A stretch of DNA of 57,634 bases from JABCPE02 sp963520725. GTDB taxonomy: Bacteria > Bacteroidota > Bacteroidia > Flavobacteriales > Weeksellaceae. The stretch spans positions 1 to 57,634 of the forward strand of contig CAUQSG010000004.1 of NCBI GenBank assembly GCA_963520725.1. The letters are read 5' to 3'. Below, piece after piece: positions 1-9,701 of the stretch. Position numbers and translations under genes: made by a program. Numbering within the stretch: the first letter of the stretch is position 1; each line of letters begins with the position of its first letter. The notes under the pieces are model-generated. The model was not told where the DNA came from and ran no database searches. It saw nothing but the letters and a program-made list of their open reading frames with translations.

Positions 1-980
1 TTTTCAAAGACACTCGCGCCAGTGTTCGTTACCCATTCTTTGGCCAGTTTGGATTTTTGGGTTCGGAAAAAAGAACCGATTACATTTAGGACAATCTCAT
101 CTTTTTTACCAATATTTTTATTAAAGTAAAGGTCTAAAACAGGATTGATATATTTCTCATTATCAGAGTTTATAGTTGAGTTTTGTGTAGTGACTGCTCC
201 TTGGATAAATTCACTCTCTCCATTAGCTCTCGAAAAATAATGGTTCATATTCAAGTTTAATTTAGTTTGAAATGCATAGCTGTTTTCCTTTGAATTTGAA
301 TATGTTGCGGAAATTTCTTGGATTGTGTATCCGAAATGATCCGTTTGAAATTCATCAGAACGATATTTCTGACTATTCAAAAGATATTCATAAGTGCTGT
401 GATAGTTTCGGTTATCATAGTCTCTGAAACCCAGATTGTAATCCAGCCCAAAAGTATTTCTGCCTCTCGTGTAGGTGAAATACGCTGAACCATTCACAAA
501 CCCAGTAAGTGTGGCATTTTGTACACTGGCTCCTCCAGTATAGCCATTTTCGGGATTTCTTGTAATGACATTAACCACCAAATCTGCCTTGTTTGCCCAT
601 CTTGTAGGCGGAACATCGTAATAATCAATTCTGACAACGGCTTCAGGTTTTATCCCTTGAAGCTGCAGATTGGTAGATTCTCTCCCATTGATAAGGATAA
701 GAATTTTCCCGCCGCGGATACTGCTCACATTATTAGAAACAGGGTCTAATTGTAGCTGAGGAACACTCATCACCAAGTCTTTTGCGTATCGTGCAGACTC
801 TATTGCTTTTTCATCAAAAGAATAAGAAACATGGTCAGAAAATACTTTTCTTTTCTGAGATTTTATGATGACTTCTTGGATTTCTTTGACATTAGAAATG
901 CTGTCTTTCACCGTATTTTCTTGACAAAAACCTTGCAAAGACGCAAGGAAAGCCAAGGCATGAAGTGTTCTCTTGTTCAT
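1..980 (-). CDS. TonB-dependent outer-membrane receptor, N-terminal part
   Basis: The reading frame starts at the ATG at 978-980 on the minus strand and runs off the left edge of the window, so only about 326 N-terminal residues are visible. It opens with a short signal peptide (MNKRTLHALAFLASLQGFCQ). A plug-like region follows, with the phrases SVPQLQLDP, SSIRGGKILILINGRE and ADLVVNVITRNPENGY, typical of TonB-dependent receptor plugs in Bacteroidota. After that come alternating aromatic/polar stretches typical of a beta-barrel. Such proteins import ligands through the outer membrane, but the substrate cannot be told from this part. There is no carboxypeptidase-like or SusC signature in the visible part. 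The protease gene follows downstream on the opposite side, 6 bp away and on the same strand, so the protease is transcribed first. Confidence 0.85.
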   Translation of the reverse strand, partial: MNKRTLHALAFLASLQGFCQENTVKDSISNVKEIQEVIIKSQKRKVFSDHVSYSFDEKAIESARYAKDLVMSVPQLQLDPVSNNVSSIRGGKILILINGRESTNLQLQGIKPEAVVRIDYYDVPPTRWANKADLVVNVITRNPENGYTGGASVQNATLTGFVNGSAYFTYTRGRNTFGLDYNLGFRDYDNRNYHSTYEYLLNSQKYRSDEFQTDHFGYTIQEISATYSNSKENSYAFQTKLNLNMNHYFSRANGESEFIQGAVTTQNSTINSDNEKYINPVLDLYFNKNIGKKDEIVLNVIGSFFRTQKSKLAKEWVTNTGASVFE

Positions 981-986
981 AGGGTT

Positions 987-3548
987 TTATTTTTTAATTA
1001 GTTTGAGTTTTCTGGTATAGATTTCACCTTTGACAAATATAACATAAACTCCGGTTTTCAACTCAGAAATGTTGTAAATTTTTTGTTCAGGGAATATTTT
1101 AATAAGTCTTCCCGAAGCATCAAAAACTCTTACTTCCTGAATGTGATAAAAACCTTGCAGATAAAACACATCAGCGACAGGATTAGGATAAAGAAGCTCT
1201 GGTTTAGATTCTTTTTCAGGGGTGTTTTTTAGTTTTATGGTAATTTTCTGCGTGTGGGTTGTTTCATTTCCACAGCTGTCTTTTGCAGTCCATTTGTAAA
1301 TAATTTTAGAAATCTTTCCATTAGTTTTTTCTTCGTTTCTAGATGAAGTCACTGTTGCAGTTCCGCAGTTATCGGTAGCAGTAAGTGTCACCTGTGCAGG
1401 GACAGTGTCACCTTCTTCTATTGTGATATTTTGAGGAAGTGGCCGGGTAAAAACAGGCGCTGTATTATCTACCACCTTTATCAATTGTGTATGGATAAGA
1501 GATTGATTACAATCATCTGTAACAGTGAAGACTCTCTTGATAATGTGTTTGCTGGAACAACCTCCGTTTGTTTTTTCTTCTTTGTAGGTGATTTTAGGAT
1601 TACATCCTCCTGTCACGGTAGGCATAGTGACAGCAGGGATAGTATCTTCACAAGAAAGCGTAATATCCTTTGGAACAGAAGTAAAAGATAAAGAAGCAGG
1701 AAGAGTTTCATTTTTCTCAATGATGAAGCCACCGCCGTTTTTTGGATTGTAATTTGTTAAGGCAAAAGCTAATCCATCGATGACCTCTATTTTGATAATT
1801 CCAGCTGGAATAGAAATGGCAGTATTTCCAAAATTTATGTTTCCAATGTTGATATTAGGCAGTGTGACTTCATAGCTTCCATTGTTGTCAATATTATTAG
1901 CCAAAGTATATTTGTATGTCTTTCCAAAATCATCAGAAAGAAGAATTCTCACTTTTGTGTTTTTGAAAATATCATTGTCCACTTGCCAAGTAAGAGTGAG
2001 TTTTTCGCCTCCTTTGTATTTGTTTTTCATGGTATTGTTTAAAACAAAAGGAAGTCCTTCTTTTACGGTTACTTTGGTTTCTACAAGGTCGTATTGAGTG
2101 ATATAGTCCGAAGAGAGCTGAGGCTGTGCATCGCTTACTCCTAACCAAAAAGTAAAAGTACCAGTTTTTTGTGTGGGAATCCAGCTGTTTGCAACTTCAT
2201 TCCCTGTTTGTTCACTATATTCTCTTTTGAAGCTAACAGGATTGGTCGTTGTAGGTTTATATGCTGTATATTGGGCGATAGACTCAATATCGCCAAGGCG
2301 CACATCTCTTTGATGGGCTGCGTATAGAAGCTCGGAGCTGTCAGAGTCTGTGGCAGGAATATAGAATTGGAAAAAAGTATTTTCAGGGATAGTGTAGTGA
2401 TTTTTGATTTGATTGGCATCAATCTGTGGAGGCGCACTATTGAAAGGTATTCCCAGAGGAATATTAGGGAAAGATTTGTCACCTACGACTTGCGTACGCT
2501 GAGAATCTGTATAGTAAGGAACAGAAGCTAATCGCTCGCGGATACGATGAATACTTGACAAAGAGAAGAAATCTCTAGGACTGCCATAAGACATTACTGA
2601 TTGTCCTCGGAAATGCTCAGTTTTTTCACTAGCATAATCAAACGAAGGACTGCTGAATGTATGTCTTCCACCGAATAAATGCCCTATCTCGTGAGCAATT
2701 ACATTATTCGTAGGGCGTGCTAGTGCAGCGCCTTTATAGTTTTCATAAACGCCGTAGATGTAGGCAAGTCCTCGGATTCCTTTGGAGGAAGTATGAGAAA
2801 TAACAATCCCCGTTTCATAATTCTTTTCACCAATAAGATTGTTAATAAGCTGAGTAGAGTTGTTTATGATGTATGATGCGTTTTGGGAGCTAGAAAAAAA
2901 CTCTTCACTTGCGTTTTTGGCGATAAGTTTTTCATTATTGATTATTTCAAATCGCACGCCTATATCTCGCATATAGATTTCATTAAGGAAAATTTCTATA
3001 TCCGCCCAAAAAGTTTTTACTTTTTCTATATCATTATTAAAAAACCAGCTGCTAAATACATTATGGGTAATAGGCATCGCCAGACGATAAACCCTAAACA
3101 CATTAGTATTGGCTATTTTAGGAGCATTATTGCCATCTTCTAAAATGCTTAATTCGGAATTTTTTCCATGTCTATGAAAAGGGTCTTCTGCACTGCATAC
3201 TTCATCTTCTTCGTTTTTACGAAAAAGAACATTATTTCCTTTTGAGCTGATGCTAAAAGAAGAACCGTTATAAGTGTAACTTCCTGAAACTGAGTTTTTA
3301 CTAATGGACAGGCTGGCAACAAGGGTATTTTGGTAATAGCCGACAAAACTCTGGATGCCGTCTTTTTTCAAAGAACTATTTCGTGGATACCATTTCAAAG
3401 GTATGCTGTTTTCTTTAGGAATGGGCATGCTCCATTCTGAAAGATTGGGCTGAGAAAAAATCTTTTTAACCTCAGATACCTTTAAATTTTGTCCCGAGAT
3501 AAAAACTAAAAAACACAGAAATACGGAAATGAATAATTTTTTTATCAT
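987..3548 (-). CDS. Secreted reprolysin-like zinc metalloprotease with T9SS sorting domain
   Basis: This 853-residue protein begins with a signal peptide (MIKKLFISVFLCFLVFISGQ). It carries the metzincin zinc site HEIGHLFGGRH, giving ligands H286, H290 and H296 and catalytic E287, with a Met-turn VMSYG around M319. The centre and C-terminal half hold Ig/HYR-like beta domains (cysteine pairs near 'LSCEDTIPAV' and 'DNCGTATVTSS'). The end is a type A type IX secretion sorting domain: LLYPNPVADVF, then ISELKTGVYVIFVKG and a basic tail. From family knowledge it is exported by Sec, moved through the outer membrane by the type IX system, and degrades extracellular protein. The M12B-type assignment rests on the extended zinc motif. 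It may share a transcript with the receptor downstream. Confidence 0.9.
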   Translation of the reverse strand: MIKKLFISVFLCFLVFISGQNLKVSEVKKIFSQPNLSEWSMPIPKENSIPLKWYPRNSSLKKDGIQSFVGYYQNTLVASLSISKNSVSGSYTYNGSSFSISSKGNNVLFRKNEEDEVCSAEDPFHRHGKNSELSILEDGNNAPKIANTNVFRVYRLAMPITHNVFSSWFFNNDIEKVKTFWADIEIFLNEIYMRDIGVRFEIINNEKLIAKNASEEFFSSSQNASYIINNSTQLINNLIGEKNYETGIVISHTSSKGIRGLAYIYGVYENYKGAALARPTNNVIAHEIGHLFGGRHTFSSPSFDYASEKTEHFRGQSVMSYGSPRDFFSLSSIHRIRERLASVPYYTDSQRTQVVGDKSFPNIPLGIPFNSAPPQIDANQIKNHYTIPENTFFQFYIPATDSDSSELLYAAHQRDVRLGDIESIAQYTAYKPTTTNPVSFKREYSEQTGNEVANSWIPTQKTGTFTFWLGVSDAQPQLSSDYITQYDLVETKVTVKEGLPFVLNNTMKNKYKGGEKLTLTWQVDNDIFKNTKVRILLSDDFGKTYKYTLANNIDNNGSYEVTLPNINIGNINFGNTAISIPAGIIKIEVIDGLAFALTNYNPKNGGGFIIEKNETLPASLSFTSVPKDITLSCEDTIPAVTMPTVTGGCNPKITYKEEKTNGGCSSKHIIKRVFTVTDDCNQSLIHTQLIKVVDNTAPVFTRPLPQNITIEEGDTVPAQVTLTATDNCGTATVTSSRNEEKTNGKISKIIYKWTAKDSCGNETTHTQKITIKLKNTPEKESKPELLYPNPVADVFYLQGFYHIQEVRVFDASGRLIKIFPEQKIYNISELKTGVYVIFVKGEIYTRKLKLIKK

Positions 3549-3697
3549 ATGAATATAACTTTATTTTGATTGCATTATACAAAGTTAAGCCAATCTAACA
3601 AAAGGATAAAGTTATTTTCAAGATTAAAAATATAAATTTAATTATCCGTGTTTTATTTTTTGATTAAAAGTGGTTGATTTATAATATTTAATGTAAT

Positions 3698-4435
3698 TTA
3701 ATTCAACCAATTTTTAAAATCTTTCACTCGTTCTCGGCTGATACTGATTTCTTCCGTTGGCTGGAAGCGGAGTTCTACTTTATAATGTGGCGAAGTGTGG
3801 ATGTTTTTGATGTAATTGATGTTGATAATAAACTGCCTGTTTGCACGGAAAAACGATGAAGAATCCAAAACGCTTTCCAGTTCTTCTAAATTGAAATCCG
3901 TAGGGAAAGCCCTTTCAGAAGTCTGAGCATAAACAATCTTATTTTCAGTGTAGAAGCAGGAGATTTCTTCCACTGGGATTATCTTTAAATTATACCCGAT
4001 TTTGACCAAAACTCGTTTTAAAGAAGGTTTTTCTTTTTGGATAAGCTCCTTGAAATTCAGATTGTTATAAAACTGCTCCTTTGGAAGGAAATTTTTAAAT
4101 TTATCAATCGCTTTAGTTAAATCTTCTAAAGTGATGGGTTTCAGTAAGTAATCAATAGAATTTAGTTTAAAAGCCCGCAGCGTATATTGGTCAAAAGCTG
4201 TGGTGAAAATGATGAAACTTTGAGTGGGAACCTGCTCAAAAATATCAAAAGAAAGCCCGTCGCCAAGGACGATATCAGAAAAAATAAGCTGTGGATGCTC
4301 ATGCGTTTTGAACCATTCTACGCCTTCCTCCACTGAGTGAATGACCGCTGCGATTTCTAAATCAGGAAACTGCGAAAGCACTCTCTGGAGCTGTCTCGCC
4401 GCTGGTTTTTCATCTTCTATAATGATGACTTTCAT
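3698..4435 (-). CDS. LytTR-family response regulator
   Basis: The 245-residue protein has an N-terminal receiver domain: acidic pocket E7-D8, phospho-acceptor D54 in LIFSDIVLGD, and a TTAFDQYTLRAFKLNSIDYLLKP segment that includes the conserved Lys. A linker leads to a C-terminal LytTR DNA-binding domain (about 145-245, with FFRANRQFIININYIKNI). It is the expected output partner of the LytS-type kinase encoded just upstream on the same strand. The 95-bp gap between them holds a large inverted repeat. The regulon is not visible. The start ATG (4433-4435) is the only sensible one, because it begins directly with the receiver beta strand. Confidence 0.92.
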   Translation of the reverse strand: MKVIIIEDEKPAARQLQRVLSQFPDLEIAAVIHSVEEGVEWFKTHEHPQLIFSDIVLGDGLSFDIFEQVPTQSFIIFTTAFDQYTLRAFKLNSIDYLLKPITLEDLTKAIDKFKNFLPKEQFYNNLNFKELIQKEKPSLKRVLVKIGYNLKIIPVEEISCFYTENKIVYAQTSERAFPTDFNLEELESVLDSSSFFRANRQFIININYIKNIHTSPHYKVELRFQPTEEISISRERVKDFKNWLN

Positions 4436-4474
4436 CTTTTTGTTTTTAAAATTAATTTTATGCTTATAGATTTA

Positions 4475-4515
4475 AAACGAATGCTTATTCGTTTAAAACG
4501 AGTAGGCATTCGTTT
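4475..4515. repeat. 41-bp near-perfect inverted repeat between kinase and regulator
   Basis: Two 20-bp arms flank a single central A (4495). The outer ten bases (4475-4484 and 4506-4515) are perfectly complementary. Only positions 4485/4505 and 4488/4502 are T:G rather than Watson-Crick. The element also contains the direct repeat TTTAAAACGA (4471-4480 and 4492-4501). It lies in the transcript between the kinase and the response-regulator genes. It could be an operator for the LytTR regulator, or an RNA hairpin that stabilises or processes the message. There is no T-run after it in the direction of transcription, so it is not a typical terminator. Confidence 0.7.
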
Positions 4516-4530
4516 GGAAAGTAATCGTTA

Positions 4531-5868
4531 TTAAATTTCTTTGTCTTCTTTCTCCATGATTTCACGAACTTTTCTTTTTTCCCAAGAATTCCCAAAAGGA
4601 GAGAATACGCTCAGTCCATTCATCACCACCCCGAAGCCCCAGCCTAAAAGCGGCCACCAGAACCAAAGATGGTCAGGATTGTGATACAGATTAAGACAGA
4701 TAAAGAAAGTGTTCATAACCAAGTAGGTGATGAGGTGCATGTAGAAAGATTTGATTTCTTTCATTCTTTTGTAAGCTCTGTCATAAGCGGAATTTTCGTT
4801 AGTTGTTTGCATAATTTTGATTTTTGAAGTTAATAAAATAGGGATTTTTACACTGAAATGATTTTCTGTTTTTTCTATAAATACTTTTTTGTTTGTAATT
4901 AAATTATAACGAACCGAAATATTATTTAAACCAATTCCAGAGGACTGGTGGATGGATTTTCGTGGCTGCAGGTTGTTTTCTACGATTAAATATTGTTTTT
5001 CTGAATATACTCTGATTTTCAGAGGTTTTTGTTCTGTAGCGAAATTATGTTTGATGCAGTTTTCCAAAAGAAGCTGTAACGAAAGCGGCACAATCAAGGT
5101 TTTTTTGACCTCTGGTTCTATTTCAAAATGAAAAGAAACGCTGTCTTCAAAACGAGCGGTGAGCATCTCGCAGTAGGTCTCCGCAAAGTCCAATTCTTCC
5201 TCTACACTTACTAATTCCTTGTCTTTTTTATCCAAAATATATCGGTAGATTTTGGACATTGATGCGGTAAATTCCTGCGCTTTGTGCGGGTTTTCATCAA
5301 TCAGGGAACACAGCACATTCAGCGAATTGAAAAGAAAATGCGGGTCGAGCTGGTTTTTGAGGCTTTCAAAACGGACATTGGCAGAAGTAGCGATGATTTT
5401 CTGCTCCACCACCTGCGTCATTGTAGATTTTTTCCATTCTATCATGAAACTCCTCGCATGAAGGAAGGCAGAAACTCCCAGAGAAATAAGGATGTTAAAA
5501 ATATGAATCCACCACATTTTTTCTGTCCAAAAAACTTCAATGGGTGTTTTTTGTATCAAAATTAAATTGATGTAGTTGCACAAAAGTACACTCGCTATAC
5601 TCACCAAAATAGTGAAAATAATTCCAAAAGTCACACGCTCATAGGTCTGGGATATCCAGTCCCATTTTTGGCTGAGAAAATTATTGAGCAGCATCTGGCT
5701 GAATCCGATGGTATAAATGTAAAGGGCTGAAATACAGAAATCCAAAAAGAACTTCTCCAAAGTGGGATTCTGCACCCAGAACACTCCTAAAACAGCTACG
5801 CCAAAGGAAATAAAAAGACAGATGAAGAAAAACTTTTTCATGGTTTTTATCTTTTTTTGATGATTCAA
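4531..5868 (-). CDS. LytS-type sensor histidine kinase fused to a C-terminal 2TM domain
   Basis: The first ~140 residues hold about four membrane helices. A His_kinase-type domain follows, with phospho-acceptor H177 in NQLDPHFLFNSLN, and then an HATPase region (LLENCIKHNF; GIGLNNISVRYNL). After the kinase a second unit starts at the internal Met of KIKIMQTTNE. It contains two further membrane helices (YMHLITYLVMNTFFICLNLY; WFWWPLLGWGFGVVMNGLSV) and a charged tail, matching the 2TM domain that Bacteroidota often encode as a separate small gene. Here the frame is continuous, so the 445-residue product is a fusion. Start choice is uncertain: Met1 or Met10 (5841) would both work. It signals to the LytTR regulator downstream. 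Confidence 0.87.
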   Translation of the reverse strand: MNHQKKIKTMKKFFFICLFISFGVAVLGVFWVQNPTLEKFFLDFCISALYIYTIGFSQMLLNNFLSQKWDWISQTYERVTFGIIFTILVSIASVLLCNYINLILIQKTPIEVFWTEKMWWIHIFNILISLGVSAFLHARSFMIEWKKSTMTQVVEQKIIATSANVRFESLKNQLDPHFLFNSLNVLCSLIDENPHKAQEFTASMSKIYRYILDKKDKELVSVEEELDFAETYCEMLTARFEDSVSFHFEIEPEVKKTLIVPLSLQLLLENCIKHNFATEQKPLKIRVYSEKQYLIVENNLQPRKSIHQSSGIGLNNISVRYNLITNKKVFIEKTENHFSVKIPILLTSKIKIMQTTNENSAYDRAYKRMKEIKSFYMHLITYLVMNTFFICLNLYHNPDHLWFWWPLLGWGFGVVMNGLSVFSPFGNSWEKRKVREIMEKEDKEI

Positions 5869-6013
5869 AGGTATAACAGATTTCTGATGAAAACTAAAAA
5901 AATAAACTGAGCGGTTGTTTTTGAATACTGAGCCGTATTTTCTAATATAAAATTAAACAAAATCCCGCTCATTTCAGAATGAACGGGATAGGATATTTAG
6001 TAAAGAACTGATT

Positions 6014-8110
6014 TTATTTCAGTTGTCGGATGCCCATTTCATAGAACCCGAAACTTAGCAAATCAGCATTTTCATTGATAACTTGGTCTGTAGAACGCCC
6101 AGCACCATGTCCAGCATTCATCTCTATTCGGATAAGAATAGGATTTGGACAGCTTTGTTTCTCTTGTAGTTCAGCTCCGAATTTGAAGGAGTGTGCGGGA
6201 ACTACACGGTCATCATGGTCGCTGGTGATAATCATTGTAGAAGGGTAGCACACACCTTTTTTTACATTATGAACAGGCGAGTAGGATTTCAGGTATTCAA
6301 ACATCTCTTTGCTGTCCTCAGCTGTTCCGTAGTCATAAGCCCAGCCAGCACCAGCAGTAAACTTGTTATAACGAAGCATATCCAGTACTCCCACTCCTGG
6401 GAAAGCCACTTTAGCAAGGTCAGGTCTCATGGTCATTGTAGCTCCTACAAGAAGACCGCCATTGGAACGCCCAGAAAGCGCCATATATTTAGGCGAAGTG
6501 TATCCGTTTTTTTGTAGGTATTCTCCTGCTGCGATGAAGTCATTGAATACATTTTTCTTCTGCATTTTGGTTCCTGCATCGTGCCATTTTTTACCATACT
6601 CGCCACCACCACGGATGTTTGGAACGGCATAGATTCCTCCGTTTTCCATCCAGATAGCATTTACAGGCGAGAAAGAAGGCGTAAGGCTTACATTAAACCC
6701 TCCATAAGAATACAGGATAGTAGGGTTTTTACCATCTCTTTTTAATCCTTTTTTGTAGTTGATCATCATCGGTATTTTAGTCCCATCTGCTGAGGTATAA
6801 AATACTTGTTCAGATACATAGTCATCAGGATTAAATTTCACTTTAGGTTTTTGGTGAATTTGGTATTTCCCTGTAGTCAAATTATATTTATAAATTGTGC
6901 TAGGCGTGATGTAATTTGTAAATGAAAAATACAGTTCTTTTTCTCCTGTTTTCCCTTCGAAACCATCTGCCTTCCCAGCTCCAGGAAGTTTGATGTCGCG
7001 GATAAGTTTCCCGTTGTAGTCCAGCTGCTGCACGAAAGAAATAGCATCTTTCATATACTTAGCAAATAGGTATCCGCCGCCAGTAGAGATAGACAGTACA
7101 TTTTCTTTTTCTGGGACTACTTCTGTCCAGCTGTTAGGATTGTTAATGTTAAATTTCACTATCTTTTTGTTTGGAGCATTTTTGTCCGTGATCGCATAGA
7201 TGAAATCGCCTTTGGTATCGACTACATTTGTATTAAAATCATACCCAGTCTGCACAGGGACGAAGTCCGTTTTTTTCTTTAAATCTTTGATGTAAAGTTC
7301 ATTTCCATTCGTAGCATTCGCTGCAGAAATGATTAGAAATCTCTGGTCATCGGAAACGCTGGCAGAAAGATATCTTCGCTTAAAGTTCTCTCCACCGATG
7401 ATGAGCTGGTCTTCGGACTGCTTAGTTCCCAGTTTGTGGAAATAGATTTTGTGTGTGTCTGTCTTTGCAGAGAGTACGCTTCCATCAGGTCTGTCATAGC
7501 TGGAATAGTAGAAACCTTCATCGCCAAGCCATACAATTCCGCTGAATTTCACATCTACAAGAGTTTCATCGATTTGCTTTTTGGTAATGGCATCTAGGAT
7601 GATGATTTTATTCCAGTCGCTGCCTCCTTCGGAGATTTTGTAAGCAACGAGGTTTCCTTTTTTATTAAAGCTGATTCCTGCCAAGGAAGTAGTCCCGTCA
7701 GCTGAGAATTTATTAGGGTCAAGGAATACTTCTGTTTTTCCGTTTTTGTCCTTTCTGTATAGAACATACTGCGCCTGAAGCCCATCGTTTTTATAGAAAT
7801 AAGTGTAATCTCCCTCTTTGAATGGAGCAGAAATTTTTTCATAATTCCAGATGTCTTTCAGCTGTTTCGCTATGTCTTTTCTGAAAGGGATTTTAGCCAA
7901 ATAATTATTAGTAAAATCCACTTCGCTTTTTACCCAGTTTTTGGTGTTTTGGGACATGTCATCTTCCAGCCAACGGTAAGGGTCTTCCACCTTCGTACCG
8001 AAATACTCATTGGTGTGGCTTATTTTTTCTGTTTTAGGATAATTGTGTTGAGCGTTCATAAATGAAATGGCAGCTAAACCCACTGCGCAGCATAATGTTT
8101 TGTTAATCAT
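6014..8110 (-). CDS. Prolyl oligopeptidase family serine peptidase (S9A)
   Basis: I place the start at the ATG at 8108-8110, not 39 bp upstream, because the protein then opens with a clean signal peptide (MINKTLCCAVGLAAISFMNA). That gives 698 residues, the usual size of S9A enzymes. The N-terminal region (EDPYRWLED) leads into a beta-propeller and then the alpha/beta hydrolase domain. The catalytic serine is about S549 in GRSNGG, the acid lies in the DHDDRVVP motif and the histidine in AGHGAG. From family knowledge it cleaves short proline-containing peptides after proline, here probably in the periplasm. It is a single gene, divergent from the GH3-family gene. Confidence 0.93.
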   Translation of the reverse strand: MINKTLCCAVGLAAISFMNAQHNYPKTEKISHTNEYFGTKVEDPYRWLEDDMSQNTKNWVKSEVDFTNNYLAKIPFRKDIAKQLKDIWNYEKISAPFKEGDYTYFYKNDGLQAQYVLYRKDKNGKTEVFLDPNKFSADGTTSLAGISFNKKGNLVAYKISEGGSDWNKIIILDAITKKQIDETLVDVKFSGIVWLGDEGFYYSSYDRPDGSVLSAKTDTHKIYFHKLGTKQSEDQLIIGGENFKRRYLSASVSDDQRFLIISAANATNGNELYIKDLKKKTDFVPVQTGYDFNTNVVDTKGDFIYAITDKNAPNKKIVKFNINNPNSWTEVVPEKENVLSISTGGGYLFAKYMKDAISFVQQLDYNGKLIRDIKLPGAGKADGFEGKTGEKELYFSFTNYITPSTIYKYNLTTGKYQIHQKPKVKFNPDDYVSEQVFYTSADGTKIPMMINYKKGLKRDGKNPTILYSYGGFNVSLTPSFSPVNAIWMENGGIYAVPNIRGGGEYGKKWHDAGTKMQKKNVFNDFIAAGEYLQKNGYTSPKYMALSGRSNGGLLVGATMTMRPDLAKVAFPGVGVLDMLRYNKFTAGAGWAYDYGTAEDSKEMFEYLKSYSPVHNVKKGVCYPSTMIITSDHDDRVVPAHSFKFGAELQEKQSCPNPILIRIEMNAGHGAGRSTDQVINENADLLSFGFYEMGIRQLK

Positions 8111-8177
8111 AACTAAAGATTTTTTCCCAAATATAATTAAATTTCCCATTGTAAAAAGTAGTTTTCATTAAAATCTT

Positions 8178-8185
8178 TATTTTTG
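8178..8185 (+). promoter_or_regulatory. Bacteroidota -7 promoter box for the GH3-family gene
   Basis: TATTTTTG fits the TAnnTTTG consensus and ends only 4 bp before the ATG at 8190. Transcription would start at or next to the start codon, giving a very short leader or none. No strong -33 TTG was seen at the expected distance. Confidence 0.45.
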
Positions 8186-8189
8186 CCTT

Positions 8190-9695
8190 ATGATAAATTT
8201 TTTAAAAACTAAAATAGCCCTTTTATGGGCGAAAAAACATACCCAAAATGCTGGAATTTATAAACAAAATGCAGCGGCTGACCAAGAAAAACTTTTGTTT
8301 TCTTTATTAAAAACAGCTAAAAATACGCTTTTTGGAAAAGAACATCATTTTGGAGACATCCAATCTATCAGGGATTTTCAGGAGAATGTTCCTATCAGTG
8401 ATTACGAGGATTTAAAACCCTATATAGAGCGAATAAAAAACGGAGAAAAAGATATTCTATGGACTTCCCTACCAGAATATTTCGCTAAAACATCTGGGAC
8501 GACATCAGGCGCGAAGTACATTCCCATTTCAAAGGAAGGAATGCCTTTCCAAATAGCAGCTGCACAATCGGCGATATTCCACTACATTGCCCAAAAAGAC
8601 AATGCAGATTTTGTGGCAGGGAAAATGATTTTCCTGCAAGGTTCTCCAGAGCTGGAAGAAATCAACGGCATCAAAACAGGCAGACTGTCAGGAATTGTGG
8701 CGCATCACATCCCAAATTACCTTCAGAAAAACAGACTGCCTTCCTACGAAACCAACTGCATAGAAGACTGGGAAACCAAGGTGGATAAAATCGTGGAAGA
8801 AACTGAAAACCAGAACATGACTTTGATTTCTGGTATTCCGCCGTGGCTCATTATGTATTTTGAAAAACTGATTGATAAAAAAGGCAAAAAAATCAAGGAA
8901 ATTTTCCCAAATCTTCAGCTCATCATCACAGGCGGAGTGAACTATGAACCTTACCGAGAAAAAATGGAGCATCTTTTAGGCGGTAAGGTGGATATTATTC
9001 AGACCTTTCCAGCGAGTGAGGGTTTTTTCGCTTTTCAAGATGACTACACACAGGAAGGACTTTTGCTTTTGACTAATCATGGGATTTTCTATGAATTCGT
9101 TCCATTAGAAGAGTTTGGAAAACCTAATGCAAGGAGATTGACTTTATCAGAAGTTGAACTAAATAAAGATTATGCTTTGGTTATCAGTACTAATTCTGGG
9201 CTTTGGGCGTATTCCATCGGAGATGTGGTTCGTTTTATTTCTAAAAATCCTCACCGAGTTTTGGTGAGCGGGCGAACGAAACATTTTACCTCTGCTTTTG
9301 GAGAACATGTGATTGCTTTTGAGGTGGAGGAAGCCATGAAAGCCACTGTGACAAAGCACCCAACGCAAATTACCGAGTTTCACCTTGCGCCGCAGGTAAC
9401 GCCTGAAAACAAGGAACTTCCTTATCACGAATGGTTTATAGAATTTGAGAAACAGCCAGAGGATTTGGAGGAATTTAGGAAAACACTGGATTTGGAGATG
9501 AGGGAGCGGAATGTTTATTATGATGATTTGATTTCAGGGAATATTCTTCAATCATTGAAAATTAGTTGTTTGGCAAAAAACGCTTTTCAAGAATATGCCA
9601 AAACAGAAGGAAAACTGGGCGGACAGAATAAAATCCCACGACTTGCCAACGATAGGAAAATAGCGGAGATTTTGGAGAGGTATAAAACAAATTAA
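8190..9695 (+). CDS. GH3 auxin-responsive promoter family protein (acyl-adenylating fold)
   Basis: The 501-residue protein matches the bacterial GH3 superfamily over its full length. Visible signatures are ILWTSLPEYFAKTSGTTSGAKYIP (TSGTTSGxxK nucleotide-binding loop), the ITGGVNYEPY segment, the FPASEGFFAFQ motif and the YSIGDVVRF motif. Plant GH3 enzymes form acyl-adenylates and conjugate them to amino acids. The substrate of the Bacteroidota members is not known to me, so only the fold and chemistry class are claimed. The GIY-YIG gene begins 6 bp after its stop on the same strand, suggesting co-transcription. Confidence 0.88.
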   Translation: MINFLKTKIALLWAKKHTQNAGIYKQNAAADQEKLLFSLLKTAKNTLFGKEHHFGDIQSIRDFQENVPISDYEDLKPYIERIKNGEKDILWTSLPEYFAKTSGTTSGAKYIPISKEGMPFQIAAAQSAIFHYIAQKDNADFVAGKMIFLQGSPELEEINGIKTGRLSGIVAHHIPNYLQKNRLPSYETNCIEDWETKVDKIVEETENQNMTLISGIPPWLIMYFEKLIDKKGKKIKEIFPNLQLIITGGVNYEPYREKMEHLLGGKVDIIQTFPASEGFFAFQDDYTQEGLLLLTNHGIFYEFVPLEEFGKPNARRLTLSEVELNKDYALVISTNSGLWAYSIGDVVRFISKNPHRVLVSGRTKHFTSAFGEHVIAFEVEEAMKATVTKHPTQITEFHLAPQVTPENKELPYHEWFIEFEKQPEDLEEFRKTLDLEMRERNVYYDDLISGNILQSLKISCLAKNAFQEYAKTEGKLGGQNKIPRLANDRKIAEILERYKTN

Positions 9696-9701
9696 GATAA
9701 G

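Noticed and set aside
519..749. A plus-strand frame within the first kilobase
   Set aside because: It lies inside the TonB-dependent receptor gene on the other strand and has no protein-like features.
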